DNA of 49,927 bases from Candidatus Chloroheliaceae bacterium (GTDB lineage Bacteria; Chloroflexota; Chloroflexia; Chloroheliales; Chloroheliaceae). Under the pieces are notes generated by a model, which did not search any database, was not told the DNA's origin, and worked only from the letters and a program-made list of their open reading frames with translations. Both the position numbers and the translations under genes were made by a program. This document shows positions 16,614 to 25,875 of this stretch, piece after piece. The first letter of the stretch is position 1. Each line of letters opens with the position of its first letter. The DNA lies in NCBI GenBank assembly GCA_013390945.1, contig JACAUC010000012.1:1-49927 (forward strand), in the 5' to 3' direction.

Positions 16614-16753
16614 TAGGGTTATCCTTCCAATATCCCTCCAAATCCCTCCAATTGGAAGGGGTTTAGGCAATCTAATCCTACTAAGGGGAGGGATACCAAG
16701 CCGATTTAGCGTTACTCCTGTAATTATTACCTACTGTTTACTTTGTTAAACCT

Positions 16754-16784
16754 TTGTTTATACTTCCAAGTATTATGCTATAAT
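16754..16784 (+). promoter_or_regulatory. Extended -10 promoter of the C39-like peptidase gene
   Basis: TGCTATAAT ends at 16784 (perfect -10 with TG extension). A poor -35 (TTGTTT, 19-base spacer, or TTTATA, 16-base spacer) lies upstream. The rest of the divergent gap 16466-16872 holds only the two minus-strand promoter candidates and a short palindrome around 16650. Confidence 0.55.
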
Positions 16785-16872
16785 ATATCATTCGGTTTTA
16801 CCCATCTGGCGATGAATAAGGCTAACGTTGTAAAATTAGTATCAGCTTTGCCCAGATCGAAAGGGCGAAAGA

Positions 16873-18117
16873 GTGGGTGTTATGAGAAAGCGTAATTTGC
16901 GTCGTTTAACCTTTTTTTACCTGATGGTACTAGTTTTAGGGTTGGGTCTAACAGTCTTAGAGTTTCCAAGCTTGGCCTTGGCAAAAATAGCTGCACAAGA
17001 AGTGCCAGAGAAAGTAGTCCTCGACCACTTCCCCATCTACAATCAGCGGTATAACCTCAGTTGCGAGTATTCCGCTACTCGTATGATTACAGCTTATTGG
17101 GGTCATGAGATTAATGATACCGAATTTAACAGTGTAGTTCCTTTAAATTCCAATCCGCATTTGGGTTTCAGAGGCGATATTAACGGCTACTTTGGCGGAA
17201 CGTGGGATTATGGCGTTTATGCGGAACCTATCGCCAAAGTATTAGAGACACGCGGGTTCAAAACCAAGCTGCTCGTGGCTGGACCGGAAGCCTTGAAGCG
17301 AGAATTGGCACTTGGACGGCCAGTACAGGTGTGGACTGTTGCTGGAATGGGCTGGAGCAATCCCTATACCGAAAGTTACGAGGGACTCTCTTTCAAACTA
17401 GCGGCTAGTGAACATAGCGAAGTTATCTATGGTTATGACTCTCAAGGCGTTTATGTAGCTGATCCTGGTTATGGCACTGACGATTATTATTCTTGGGGTA
17501 CTTTCTTACACTCTTGGGGCTATTTCGACTATATGGCGATGTCGGTCTGGCCTGCCGACCAGCCGATAGTAGCGGAAAAGGATTTTGGGGTAGCACCAGA
17601 GTTTTACCGCGCTTGGCTAAATCAGGGTGGGCTACTTGTTTTTGGCTATCCTATCAGCGAAGCGAAGATCTACGGATCTAAAGTAATCCAGTATTTCGAG
17701 CGCGTACGCTTTGAAGCTAACTTGGAAAAACCTGACAAACCGATAGTCTCCTTGGGTCTACTTGGCAACGAGTTAACCTACTGGCGTAATCAGCAATTAC
17801 CCTTCCGACCTGCTACCCAAACCTCAAACCCAGCTCTTACCTTCTTTGAGACCACCGATCATAATCTGAGCGGCGAGTTTAAAACCTTTTGGGAAAAATA
17901 CGGCGGACTAGCTAACTTTGGCTATCCTATCAGCGAGATCTTTGGTGAAAACGGTAGGATAGTGCAGTATTTCGAGCGAGCCCGTTTTGAGTTGGACCTT
18001 CCTCTCACGCCCGAAAGTCGGGTACAATTAGGACGGCTTGGGGCAGAGCAGCTAAAACTTGTCACTAGGCTTCTAAACCCCAGCGTGGGAAAATCAAATT
18101 GGTTTAGTCCGAACTAA
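16873..18117 (+). CDS. Secreted C39-like cysteine peptidase with two FGYPISE/QYFER repeats
   Basis: The protein has 414 residues with an N-terminal signal peptide (FFYLMVLVLGLGLTVLEF). A papain-like C39_2 domain spans about 45-225, with Cys64 in NLSCEYSATRM, His181 in SEHSEVIYGYD and Asp197 in VADPGYG as the likely triad. Two repeats of about 65 residues follow, at about 240-305 and 335-400. Each has W-(x)-GGL-(x)-FGYPISE, then QYFER(V/A)RFE and LG-(x)-LG. These repeats resemble halves of the domain in the neighbouring glycosidases. GTG 16873 was taken as start, but ATG 16882 is equally plausible. An extended -10 promoter lies 90 bases upstream. The substrate is unknown. Confidence 0.8.
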   Translation: MGVMRKRNLRRLTFFYLMVLVLGLGLTVLEFPSLALAKIAAQEVPEKVVLDHFPIYNQRYNLSCEYSATRMITAYWGHEINDTEFNSVVPLNSNPHLGFRGDINGYFGGTWDYGVYAEPIAKVLETRGFKTKLLVAGPEALKRELALGRPVQVWTVAGMGWSNPYTESYEGLSFKLAASEHSEVIYGYDSQGVYVADPGYGTDDYYSWGTFLHSWGYFDYMAMSVWPADQPIVAEKDFGVAPEFYRAWLNQGGLLVFGYPISEAKIYGSKVIQYFERVRFEANLEKPDKPIVSLGLLGNELTYWRNQQLPFRPATQTSNPALTFFETTDHNLSGEFKTFWEKYGGLANFGYPISEIFGENGRIVQYFERARFELDLPLTPESRVQLGRLGAEQLKLVTRLLNPSVGKSNWFSPN

Positions 18118-18178
18118 AAGGATATTTTTTGTTATCAGTATTTGCTACCAACTGTAGCACTAGATTCGAGGATAAAAC

Positions 18179-20170
18179 TTGAACCGACAGGTCACTTTAA
18201 TAGGGTTATGGATCTTGCTGATAACCCTATTCACGCCCCTTACTACACAGGCTGAACTTAGCAATCGGGCTTCCTTAACTTTCGCCGATAGTGCCTTTCA
18301 AAATAACTGGAATCGGGCCGATAATCTGGTCGCCAGTGGTGCCGTTAGCCGAAGTTGGTTATGGGGCAACGGCTTTACCCTAGCGGGTAGTGAACTCTAC
18401 AAGCAAGCACCGGGCGGAGTACGTAGTGTACAGTATTTTGATAAAGCCCGCATGGAAATTAACAATCCTTCGGTCAGTCGGCAGGACCGTTTTTTTGTTA
18501 CCAACGGTTTGTTGGTGAAAGAATTAATCTCTGGTCGTTTGGCGGTAGGGGACAATCCCGCAGAAATAGAAATTCACCGTCCAGCAGATAATGTGGTAAT
18601 CGTAGGCGATCCGATTGAAGGAAATCCTAACGCGCCCACCTATGCTACTTTTAGCAAGCTTGCTTCGCTGGCAAACGACAACCGGGTACCATCTGAGATC
18701 AATAGTGGTTTTGCTACTCGAACGCTTCTCAAAAGTGGCGAGACTAGCTCTAATTCTAGCCTTTCTGGACTATATAGTGGTTTGAAATTAGTCTATTATG
18801 ATAATAACCTTGGTCATAATATTCCAGAGATTTTTTGGAATTTTCTTAACAGCAAGGGGAATGTCACTACTAGTACGGGACAGCTAGTTCAAGATAACAT
18901 AATGGATTGGATCAAAGACTTGGGCTTTCCGCTTACCGAGGCTTACTGGACTAAAGCGGTGGTCGGTGGAAAAGAGAAGGATGTAATGGTTCAAGCGTTT
19001 GAGCGGCGCGTCCTGACTTATACCCCCTCCAATAATGATCCCTACCGGGTAGAGATGGGTAATGTGGGCCTCCACTATTTTAACTGGCGCTATCGTGTCA
19101 GGCAGGCAGTCTCGACGGCAGGGCCAACCCTTTACCCCTTGTTGAGCGGGTCACATGCTGCGCCCGGTGTTAATGCCGAGGTCTTTGGACATGTAGATCA
19201 AGTTCCCGGCTGGATGGATGACCTAAAGATCAAATGGGTTCGCCAGCAGGTAAGGTGGCAAGACTTCGAGCCCTCTAAGGGCCAGCGCGATTTTACTTTC
19301 TTAGATGAGGTGGTAAATGGGATGTCGGGCAATGGCTACAAGCTAATGTTGAGTGTCGTAAAGGCTCCCACGTGGGCCAATCCAAATGGGGGAATGCCGC
19401 TTAATGCTCAAGATTTTGCCGATTTTATGACGGCTCTTGTCACTCGTTATAAGGGTAAGGTAGCCTCCTATGAGATGTGGAACGAGCAGAATCTAGCAAG
19501 TGAGGCAGGTAAACCGATCCAAGTGAGCCGTTATGTCCAGTTGGTAAAAGCGGGGTATCTGGCGGTCAAGCAAGCCGATCCCTTTGCGGTAGTGGTGCTG
19601 GGTGGTCTCTCGCCAGTGGGCTTCACCGATGTGAATGCGGCCATAGATGATGTAGTTTATCTCAAGCAGCTTTACGCCTATAACGGTGGCGAAGCCAAAA
19701 AATATTTTGATGTTGTGGGCGCACACCCCGGTAGCAACAATAATCCGCCAGATACGCTCTGGCCGGAAAAACCCGGCCCCGGCCCCGGCTGGACAACGGA
19801 TGCAAGTTTCTACTTCCGGCGAATTGAGCAATTGCGTCAGGTGATGGTAGATAATGGTGAGGGTTCAAAACAGATTTGGTTGACGGAGTTCGGTTGGGAC
19901 AGTACTCCTACACCACCGCCCGGCTATGATTATGCCAAGCAGATCAGCGAGGAGCAACAAGCCCAATATATCGCCCGCGCTTTTGATAAGAGCTACCGCG
20001 AATATACTTGGATGGGACCAATGTTGTTGTGGCAACTAAACTTTGCCCTGCCCTCGATAACCTCTGACGAAAATAATGAGAAGAATGGTTGGGGTATTTT
20101 GCGCCGCGATGGTTCCAAACGGCCCTCCTATTTTGCCCTTCAATTCTACGCTCAGAATTGGCAGCCCTAA
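18179..20170 (+). CDS. Secreted GH39-like glycoside hydrolase with N-terminal FW/FERR domain
   Basis: TTG 18179 follows GAGGA by 5 bases. The product has 663 residues and a signal peptide (TLIGLWILLITLFTPLTTQA). The shared domain occupies about 30-310 (FQNNWNRAD, YFDKARMEINNP, GFPLTEAYW, QAFERRVLTYTPSN, GNVGLHYFNWRY). A TIM barrel follows at about 330-660 with acid/base E436 in MWNEQN and nucleophile E570 in LTEFGW. The domain order is the reverse of the gene at 13832-16465, which shows that the module shuffles. The gene is 61 bp after the C39-like peptidase and may share its transcript. A role in polysaccharide or cell-wall modification is inferred. Confidence 0.85.
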   Translation: MNRQVTLIGLWILLITLFTPLTTQAELSNRASLTFADSAFQNNWNRADNLVASGAVSRSWLWGNGFTLAGSELYKQAPGGVRSVQYFDKARMEINNPSVSRQDRFFVTNGLLVKELISGRLAVGDNPAEIEIHRPADNVVIVGDPIEGNPNAPTYATFSKLASLANDNRVPSEINSGFATRTLLKSGETSSNSSLSGLYSGLKLVYYDNNLGHNIPEIFWNFLNSKGNVTTSTGQLVQDNIMDWIKDLGFPLTEAYWTKAVVGGKEKDVMVQAFERRVLTYTPSNNDPYRVEMGNVGLHYFNWRYRVRQAVSTAGPTLYPLLSGSHAAPGVNAEVFGHVDQVPGWMDDLKIKWVRQQVRWQDFEPSKGQRDFTFLDEVVNGMSGNGYKLMLSVVKAPTWANPNGGMPLNAQDFADFMTALVTRYKGKVASYEMWNEQNLASEAGKPIQVSRYVQLVKAGYLAVKQADPFAVVVLGGLSPVGFTDVNAAIDDVVYLKQLYAYNGGEAKKYFDVVGAHPGSNNNPPDTLWPEKPGPGPGWTTDASFYFRRIEQLRQVMVDNGEGSKQIWLTEFGWDSTPTPPPGYDYAKQISEEQQAQYIARAFDKSYREYTWMGPMLLWQLNFALPSITSDENNEKNGWGILRRDGSKRPSYFALQFYAQNWQP

Positions 20171-20206
20171 CCTTCGGGGCAGACTTTTGAGTCATGTTTC
20201 AAAACA

Positions 20207-20250
20207 GGTTGACAATTTAAAGGGTAAACAAGCCCTTCAAACTGTCAACC
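20207..20250. terminator. Long hairpin after the GH39-like gene
   Basis: An 18-bp stem (GGTTGACAATTTAAAGGG with its complement, two G-U-type mismatches) and an 8-base loop. It lies 37 bp after the stop codon. No T-tract follows, so it may be a weak terminator or an mRNA-stabilising hairpin. Confidence 0.5.
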
Positions 20251-20288
20251 TTATCTGCGCTCAGCCTGAAATAGGTCAAGAGGTACTA

Positions 20289-20318
20289 TTGACATCTATC
20301 TTCCTTTCGTGGTATAAC
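20289..20318 (+). promoter_or_regulatory. Sigma-70-type promoter of the hybrid kinase gene
   Basis: Perfect TTGACA (20289-20294), an 18-base spacer and TATAAC (20313-20318). The predicted start is about 35 bases before the TTG codon. Confidence 0.75.
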
Positions 20319-20361
20319 CCTTTGAAAGTTCAACAACGCATTTTGTCAGGAGGTTCTTTTC

Positions 20362-23070
20362 TTGCCAGTCACTACAACTAACTTTTTACCCTCACTAGAG
20401 GATATTCTGGATTCCCATCCCCTAACTGTGGCACTCAATGACTCCTTTGAACACGTCCTAAACCTACTAAGCCAAGCTCAGGGCAGTTGTGCCTTAGTAA
20501 TGGAGGGGCCGCGCTTGGCCGGAATCTTTACTCAGCGAGACGTGGTTAAGCTGATGGCTTCTAGGGAATTGCTCAAGGGTGAGGAACTTAAAATTGCCGA
20601 GGTAATGAGTTCGGATGTCGTCACCCTAAATCTAGCGATGTTTCAAGATATTTTCACCGCTCTGACTCTGTTCCATGCCCATCATATTCGACACCTGCCT
20701 GTCATCGATTCGCAAGCTCATCTAATAGGGATTATTACGCTGGATAGTATTCGCCGCGCCCTACAACCAGTTAACTTAATTAAATTTCGGCAAGTTAAAG
20801 AGGTAATGAGTAGCCATGTTATCTATACTTCACCGACTACCTCCGTCTTAGAAGTCAATAACCTAATGGCAAAACATGGGGTTAGTTGTGTAGTCTTGGC
20901 TGAAATAAATCAGGAGGCAATGGTTTATCCTAAGGGTATTATTACCGAGCGCGATATTGTACGCCTCCACTCTCAACGTAGGGGTAATTCCCTTTCCGAA
21001 ATCACCGCTGGAACCGTTATGAGTCAACCACTCCACTTTCTCAAGCCGAAAGACACCCTTTGGGAGGTAGAACAGGCGATGAGTCAGTATGGAGTTCGCC
21101 GCTTAGTAGTTGTTACCGAAGATGAGGAGTTGGCGGGTATCGTCACCCAGACTAGTCTAGTAAAAATCCTTGATCCGGTCGAGATGTTTAGTTCAATGGA
21201 AGCCTTGCAGCAAACTGTTCAACGCTTGGAAAGCGAAAAGCTGGATTTATTGCAAAACCGGAACCGGGATCTGAAAAGATTGGTTAAAGAGCGTACGCTC
21301 GAATTGGAGCAGGCTATACAACAGACCCAAAGTGAGTTGCAGGAACGTCAACGGGCTGAAGCCGCTTTAAGAAGGGTTAGCCGGGTGCGTGATATGTTAA
21401 GCAAGGCTACCGAAGCTTTGTTAAAGGCTACCGAAGAGGTCACTCTCTGGAAAGAAATTTGCCGGATTGCGGTGGAGGAGGGTGGTTATCGTTTGGCTTG
21501 GGTGGGTCTGGTCGAGAATGTGGAAAGTGCCAAAATGATACCAGTGGCTTATTTTGGCACTGAAACGGATGCAGATTATCAAACCCTTTTGGAAGCTCAA
21601 ACCCCACCCAACCTCAAAGCGGAAGCTGAAGTCAACCACTTTGCTCCACCTTATAACCTTTGCTCCGCCTGTGGATCCTCTATCGAGTTGCCCTTGCTCC
21701 TCTCCGGTGAAAGGCTACCAGGTACCTTAAATATTTGTGCAAAAGAGCCAGACGCTTTTGACCCGGAAGAGATTAAGCTTTTGGAAAAGCTGGCTGGTAA
21801 TTTGACCTATGGAATTAATGCCTTACGTACTCGCCATGAGAGAGAAGAGGCAAAAGAGGCTTTACTTCAAAGTCAAGAACAATTTCGGCAAGCTCAAAAG
21901 CTTGAAGCCGTCGGTAGGCTGGCTGGTGGTGTGGCCCATGATTTTAATAACATTCTGACCAGTATCTTGTGTTCCAGCGACCTAGTTTTACAGAGCCTTC
22001 CTACCACTAGTGAGGCTCTTTTAGTAACCGAAGAAATTACAGAGATCAAGAAAGAGGCTTTGCAAGCAGCTAATCTCACTCGTCAACTTCTGGCTTTTAG
22101 CCGTCGGCAGGTTTTGAATTTTAGATTGCTCAACTTAAACGAAACAGTCCAGAATGTTGAAAAGATGCTGCGCCGTCTGATTGGTGAAGACATTGAGCTA
22201 GGTGTAAAGTTAGAGCCACAACTTGGTACCATCAAATCGGATGCCGGACAATTGGAGCAGGTTATACTAAACCTAGCTGTCAATGCTAGGGATGCAATGC
22301 CAAGTGGGGGCAAACTGGTAATTGAAACTATCAATTTTGAAATAAAGCCCGAGCAGGTTTCCCAGTTCTCTCCCAAGTTAAAACAAGGTAGCTATGTAAT
22401 ACTTTCGGTAAGGGATACGGGAACCGGTATGACACCTGAGACGTTAGCCCACATCTTCGAGCCGTTTTTCACTACTAAAGAACCTGGAAAGGGTACAGGT
22501 TTAGGCTTATCTACGGTCTATGAAATTGTGGAGCAAAGTGGCGGTTATATTGTAGTAGAGAGCCAGCTTGAATTAGGCACTAATTTCAAAATCTATCTGC
22601 CCCTTCTCACCGATGCTCTACCGGAAATGCTGGAGACCACGAAGCAAGTTACTACCTTTGTGCCAGCTGGTACGGAAACCATCCTGATTGTGGAAGATGA
22701 AGAGCGTATCCGGTATGTTATGAGCAAGATTCTAACTCGAGAAGGCTATCATATCTTGAAAGCGGCTGGACCAGAGGAGGCTCTAACGCTAAGTCGGGAT
22801 TATGTGGAACCCATTCATATTGTGATTACAGATATGTTGATGCCGGGAATGAATGGTTTGGAATTAACTAAGCGAATGGTAGAAATGCGTCCCACTACGA
22901 AATTTCTTCTTATGTCTGGCTATAGTGAAAGCACTCTCCAAACCGATAAAGCGTGGCAGGAAGATGTCATCCATTTTTTACCAAAACCCTTTACTATGGA
23001 GAGTTTAAAGAGTAAAGTCCGACAGGTATTAGATCAAAGTCAACCACTACTCGCCCTAACAATCAGTTGA
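20362..23070 (+). CDS. CBS-GAF hybrid sensor histidine kinase with receiver domain
   Basis: TTG 20362 follows CAGGAGG by 8 bases. The product has 902 residues and no TM segment, so it is cytosolic. Four CBS motifs occur at about 10-275 (IFTQRDVVKLM, IGIITLDSIR, GIITERDIVRLH, GIVTQTSLVKIL). A coiled coil spans 280-345 and a GAF-like domain about 350-495. HisKA follows with H526 (GGVAHDFNN), then HATPase with NARDAMPSGG, DTGTGM and GTGLGL. The C-terminal receiver has acidic residues in IVEDEERI and phospho-acceptor D824 (VITDMLMPGMNG). CBS pairs usually bind adenine nucleotides, so the kinase may sense energy charge; this is inference. There is no response regulator with an output domain next to it. 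Confidence 0.9.
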   Translation: MPVTTTNFLPSLEDILDSHPLTVALNDSFEHVLNLLSQAQGSCALVMEGPRLAGIFTQRDVVKLMASRELLKGEELKIAEVMSSDVVTLNLAMFQDIFTALTLFHAHHIRHLPVIDSQAHLIGIITLDSIRRALQPVNLIKFRQVKEVMSSHVIYTSPTTSVLEVNNLMAKHGVSCVVLAEINQEAMVYPKGIITERDIVRLHSQRRGNSLSEITAGTVMSQPLHFLKPKDTLWEVEQAMSQYGVRRLVVVTEDEELAGIVTQTSLVKILDPVEMFSSMEALQQTVQRLESEKLDLLQNRNRDLKRLVKERTLELEQAIQQTQSELQERQRAEAALRRVSRVRDMLSKATEALLKATEEVTLWKEICRIAVEEGGYRLAWVGLVENVESAKMIPVAYFGTETDADYQTLLEAQTPPNLKAEAEVNHFAPPYNLCSACGSSIELPLLLSGERLPGTLNICAKEPDAFDPEEIKLLEKLAGNLTYGINALRTRHEREEAKEALLQSQEQFRQAQKLEAVGRLAGGVAHDFNNILTSILCSSDLVLQSLPTTSEALLVTEEITEIKKEALQAANLTRQLLAFSRRQVLNFRLLNLNETVQNVEKMLRRLIGEDIELGVKLEPQLGTIKSDAGQLEQVILNLAVNARDAMPSGGKLVIETINFEIKPEQVSQFSPKLKQGSYVILSVRDTGTGMTPETLAHIFEPFFTTKEPGKGTGLGLSTVYEIVEQSGGYIVVESQLELGTNFKIYLPLLTDALPEMLETTKQVTTFVPAGTETILIVEDEERIRYVMSKILTREGYHILKAAGPEEALTLSRDYVEPIHIVITDMLMPGMNGLELTKRMVEMRPTTKFLLMSGYSESTLQTDKAWQEDVIHFLPKPFTMESLKSKVRQVLDQSQPLLALTIS

Positions 23071-23198
23071 CGGACGGTAGCTTGTCCCTAACCCTTCACC
23101 TGAACGGTCAGCCGACTAGAGGTGTTAGGCTAAGACAATAGTCTGATTGGTGAGGAACCACATTATAGTAGAATTTAGTAGATGTAGATAAGGAAGTT

Positions 23199-23912
23199 AT
23201 GAGCCAGCTACAAAGGAGACCTGAACCACTTGAGGGCTATCCCTATCATTTGCCGGATAAACCTCTGCCTAACGGTTCTTATATAACCTATGAAGATTTT
23301 TTAGAGTGGGCGGATGAGGATACTTTAGCAGAGTGGAGAGACGGAAGGATCGAGATGAGCGGTCCGGCAAGTAGAAGGCACCAAGAAATTTCAGGGTTGC
23401 TTTATGAAGTCTTCACTACCTTTGTCCATATATTTGACCTAGGAGTGGTTTTGCAAAACCCTTTCCAGATGAAACTACCCGGTAAGCGCGGTTCGGACCG
23501 CGAACCGGATTTACTCTTTGTGGCAAAAGCGAACTTGAGCCGACTGGAGAATGGCTTAGTACGTGGCCCGGCTGATCTGGTGGTAGAAGTAGTTTCGCCC
23601 GAAAGCGAGTGGCGTGACCGCCACGATAAATTCCAAGAGTATGCCGCAGGCGGTGTGCCGGAATATTGGCTGATTGACCCCACTCAGCAGCAGGTCCAAT
23701 TCTACCGACTGAACGACCAAGCTCAATATCAAAATCAGACGCTTGATACCGCAGACCGTTACTATTCTCTGGCTCTCCCTAATTTCTGGCTTAAACCGAC
23801 TTGGCTATGGCGTAATCCCTTGCCTGATAGTGCCTTGGTACTCAAAACAGTGGGAGGCCCGGCCTATGAAGCGTATTTGGCCCGGCTGTTTCAAAATTCA
23901 GAAGAACTTTAG
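23199..23912 (+). CDS. Uma2-family (DUF820) putative endonuclease
   Basis: The product has 237 residues. The restriction-endonuclease-like core reads DTLAEWRDGRIEM, then REPDLLFV, ADLVVEVVSPES and EYWLIDP, the standard Uma2 pattern. The acidic and Lys positions of the PD-(D/E)XK fold are the D of EPDLLFV and the E of VVEVVSPES. AAGGAAG lies right before the ATG. Members are abundant in Chloroflexota and cyanobacteria and their function is unproven. A restriction-modification pair follows 67 bp downstream but has a different base composition, so a functional link is doubtful. Confidence 0.88.
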   Translation: MSQLQRRPEPLEGYPYHLPDKPLPNGSYITYEDFLEWADEDTLAEWRDGRIEMSGPASRRHQEISGLLYEVFTTFVHIFDLGVVLQNPFQMKLPGKRGSDREPDLLFVAKANLSRLENGLVRGPADLVVEVVSPESEWRDRHDKFQEYAAGGVPEYWLIDPTQQQVQFYRLNDQAQYQNQTLDTADRYYSLALPNFWLKPTWLWRNPLPDSALVLKTVGGPAYEAYLARLFQNSEEL

Positions 23913-23979
23913 CCACGCACCAATTTGCTGATTCCCCATTTCTTTTGATAAGATAGGGTGCTGAATAGATGGACTACTT

Positions 23980-24603
23980 ATGTCTGTAGAGATTGAAGAA
24001 AAAATTATAGTCCTTGCAAAGAACTATAGGGAAGCACTTAAAAGTCAAATAGATACAAGAGTCTTGGATATGGAAGTGGATGATACTTCCCATTACTTGC
24101 TTTATCGGGTTTTAGGCATATCAGAGGAAGAGGGTCGCTTGATTGATTTATATCAGAATAAAGGACGGTTCCTTTATAAATATGCGGGGTCTTTTTTAGA
24201 GGAAGCAACTAGGTTGTGCTTTGTATTTGCCTTCCCTAACTCTGGGGCTATTAGAATACCTAATACTCTTGGATCGAGACCGAAAACCTTTGAAATTGAT
24301 TGTTTAATTGGAAAAGAAGATGCTATTGAAGTCAAATGGCGGGATGCTACTACCGATGGCGATCATATTACTAAGGAGCATACTAGGATAAAGGTGATCT
24401 CCGCCGCTGGTTATAAGCCTGTCAGGATTATGTTCTACTACCCAAATAGAGCGCAGGCTATTAGAATACAACAGTCTCTTGAAACGTTGTATGCCGGGGT
24501 ACATGGTGAATATTATTTTGGCAAAAATGCTTGGGAATATGTAAATCAGAAAACAGGTATAGACCTAAAAGGCATAATTGAAAAATTGCCGCAAAAAATT
24601 TAG
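23980..24603 (+). CDS. Type II restriction endonuclease, ApaLI-like
   Basis: The product has 207 residues. A PD-(D/E)XK core is visible: D107 in FEIDCLIG and E117-V-K119 in AIEVKWRD, followed by DATTDGDHITKEH. The segment RIPNTLGSRPKTFEIDCLIGK resembles ApaLI-family enzymes (which cut GTGCAC), but the specificity here is not proven. The gene is AT-rich compared with its neighbours. It lies 10 bases before the start of the partner methyltransferase, the usual layout of a type II system. The start ATG 23980 has a poor SD. Confidence 0.7.
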   Translation: MSVEIEEKIIVLAKNYREALKSQIDTRVLDMEVDDTSHYLLYRVLGISEEEGRLIDLYQNKGRFLYKYAGSFLEEATRLCFVFAFPNSGAIRIPNTLGSRPKTFEIDCLIGKEDAIEVKWRDATTDGDHITKEHTRIKVISAAGYKPVRIMFYYPNRAQAIRIQQSLETLYAGVHGEYYFGKNAWEYVNQKTGIDLKGIIEKLPQKI

Positions 24604-24613
24604 AGGAGAGCAA

Positions 24614-25828
24614 ATGAGTTGGAAAGTTATTAAAGGAGACTGCTTAGAAGCAATAAAAGAAAATAAAATCGCGAATATTGATTTAATCTATCTCGATCCA
24701 CCCTTTGGTACTCAAAAAGAACACACACTTTTGACAAGGGATGGAAAGTCACGTTTTTCATACTCGGACATTTGGAGTTCTAAAGATGAGTATTTTTGGT
24801 TTATTCATGAAAGGGTCACTGTCTTTCGGGAATTGCTAAAAGAGACCGGAAGTTTATTCTTTCATTGTGACACCACCTCTTCCCATATTATTCGCCTGAT
24901 CCTTGATGATGTTTTCGGATCGAACAATTTTCGTTCAGAGATTATTTGGTATTACAAAAGATGGACTAATTCTCAAAAAGGCTTGATACCAGCACACCAA
25001 ACCATCTTTTTTTATTCTAAAACTAACGATTTCAAGTTTAACAGTATTTATTCTGATTATTCTGAGACCACAAATGTAGAACAAATATTGCAAAAACGCG
25101 AACGAGATGCAAGAGGTAAGTCGGTCTATGCCGTTGACGAAGAGGGTGAATATATAATTAATGGCACAAAAAAAGGGGTTGCAATCAACGATGTGTGGGA
25201 AATACCTTATTTGAACCCCAAAGCCAAAGAGCGCGTAGGCTATCCTACTCAGAAACCAATAACCTTACTGGAACGAATTATTAATCTTGCTTCTGACCCA
25301 GGCGATCTAATTTTTGACCCCTTCTGCGGCAGTGGTACCACTTTAGTCGCTGCTTCTTTATGTGGCAGGAATAGTATTGGGGTAGATCTATCGGAAGAAG
25401 CCTGTGAGCTTTCAACAAAGCGGTTAAATGACCCCTTCAAGTCTCACTCTTTGGTAATGAATTTGGGTCGAGAAAAATACCTTCACAAAGATGCCGAAGC
25501 ACTCAGTCATCTATCAAATGTGGAATATACCGTTGTTGCTAGAAACAAAGGAATAGACGCACTCCTGAAAGAAGAGATAAACGGACACCTAGTTTTTGTC
25601 AGGGTTCAGCGTGAGAATGAGACTATCAGCGAAGCCATATCTGCAATAATCAAGGCTACTGAGAAAAAAGGAGCTTGTTATATGGTCGTAATTAAAACAA
25701 ATTCTAACAATGAAATGTTCGATAAGCTTCATTCTCATACAAATTTGATCGTTATTCCGTCATTTTCCTATCAGTTTAAACTATGTATAGAGACGCAATC
25801 CCTAAACGGGCGTGGCTTGGGGGGCTAG
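24614..25828 (+). CDS. Type II DNA methyltransferase, beta class (N6-adenine or N4-cytosine)
   Basis: ATG 24614 is preceded by GAGGAG with 5 bases spacing and gives 404 residues. The frame opens 36 bases earlier, but that part overlaps the endonuclease gene. Motif IV DPPF is at 28-31 (IYLDPPFG). Motif I DPFCGSGTT is at about 234-242 (SAM binding), followed by GVDLSEEACEL. The order IV before I defines the beta class. The region between (about 45-200) should hold the target recognition part. The last 120 residues (VEYTVVARNKG onward) are unusual for this class and may be an extra domain. It should protect the host from the endonuclease encoded just upstream. Confidence 0.88.
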   Translation: MSWKVIKGDCLEAIKENKIANIDLIYLDPPFGTQKEHTLLTRDGKSRFSYSDIWSSKDEYFWFIHERVTVFRELLKETGSLFFHCDTTSSHIIRLILDDVFGSNNFRSEIIWYYKRWTNSQKGLIPAHQTIFFYSKTNDFKFNSIYSDYSETTNVEQILQKRERDARGKSVYAVDEEGEYIINGTKKGVAINDVWEIPYLNPKAKERVGYPTQKPITLLERIINLASDPGDLIFDPFCGSGTTLVAASLCGRNSIGVDLSEEACELSTKRLNDPFKSHSLVMNLGREKYLHKDAEALSHLSNVEYTVVARNKGIDALLKEEINGHLVFVRVQRENETISEAISAIIKATEKKGACYMVVIKTNSNNEMFDKLHSHTNLIVIPSFSYQFKLCIETQSLNGRGLGG

Positions 25829-25875
25829 TATCGTGCATCAGCAACATTTTAATACATCCGTCCGCTTTTAGCTAT

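Noticed and set aside
24578..24613. Upstream start of the methyltransferase
   Set aside because: Overlaps the endonuclease 3' end and lacks an SD; ATG 24614 has GAGGAG at proper spacing.
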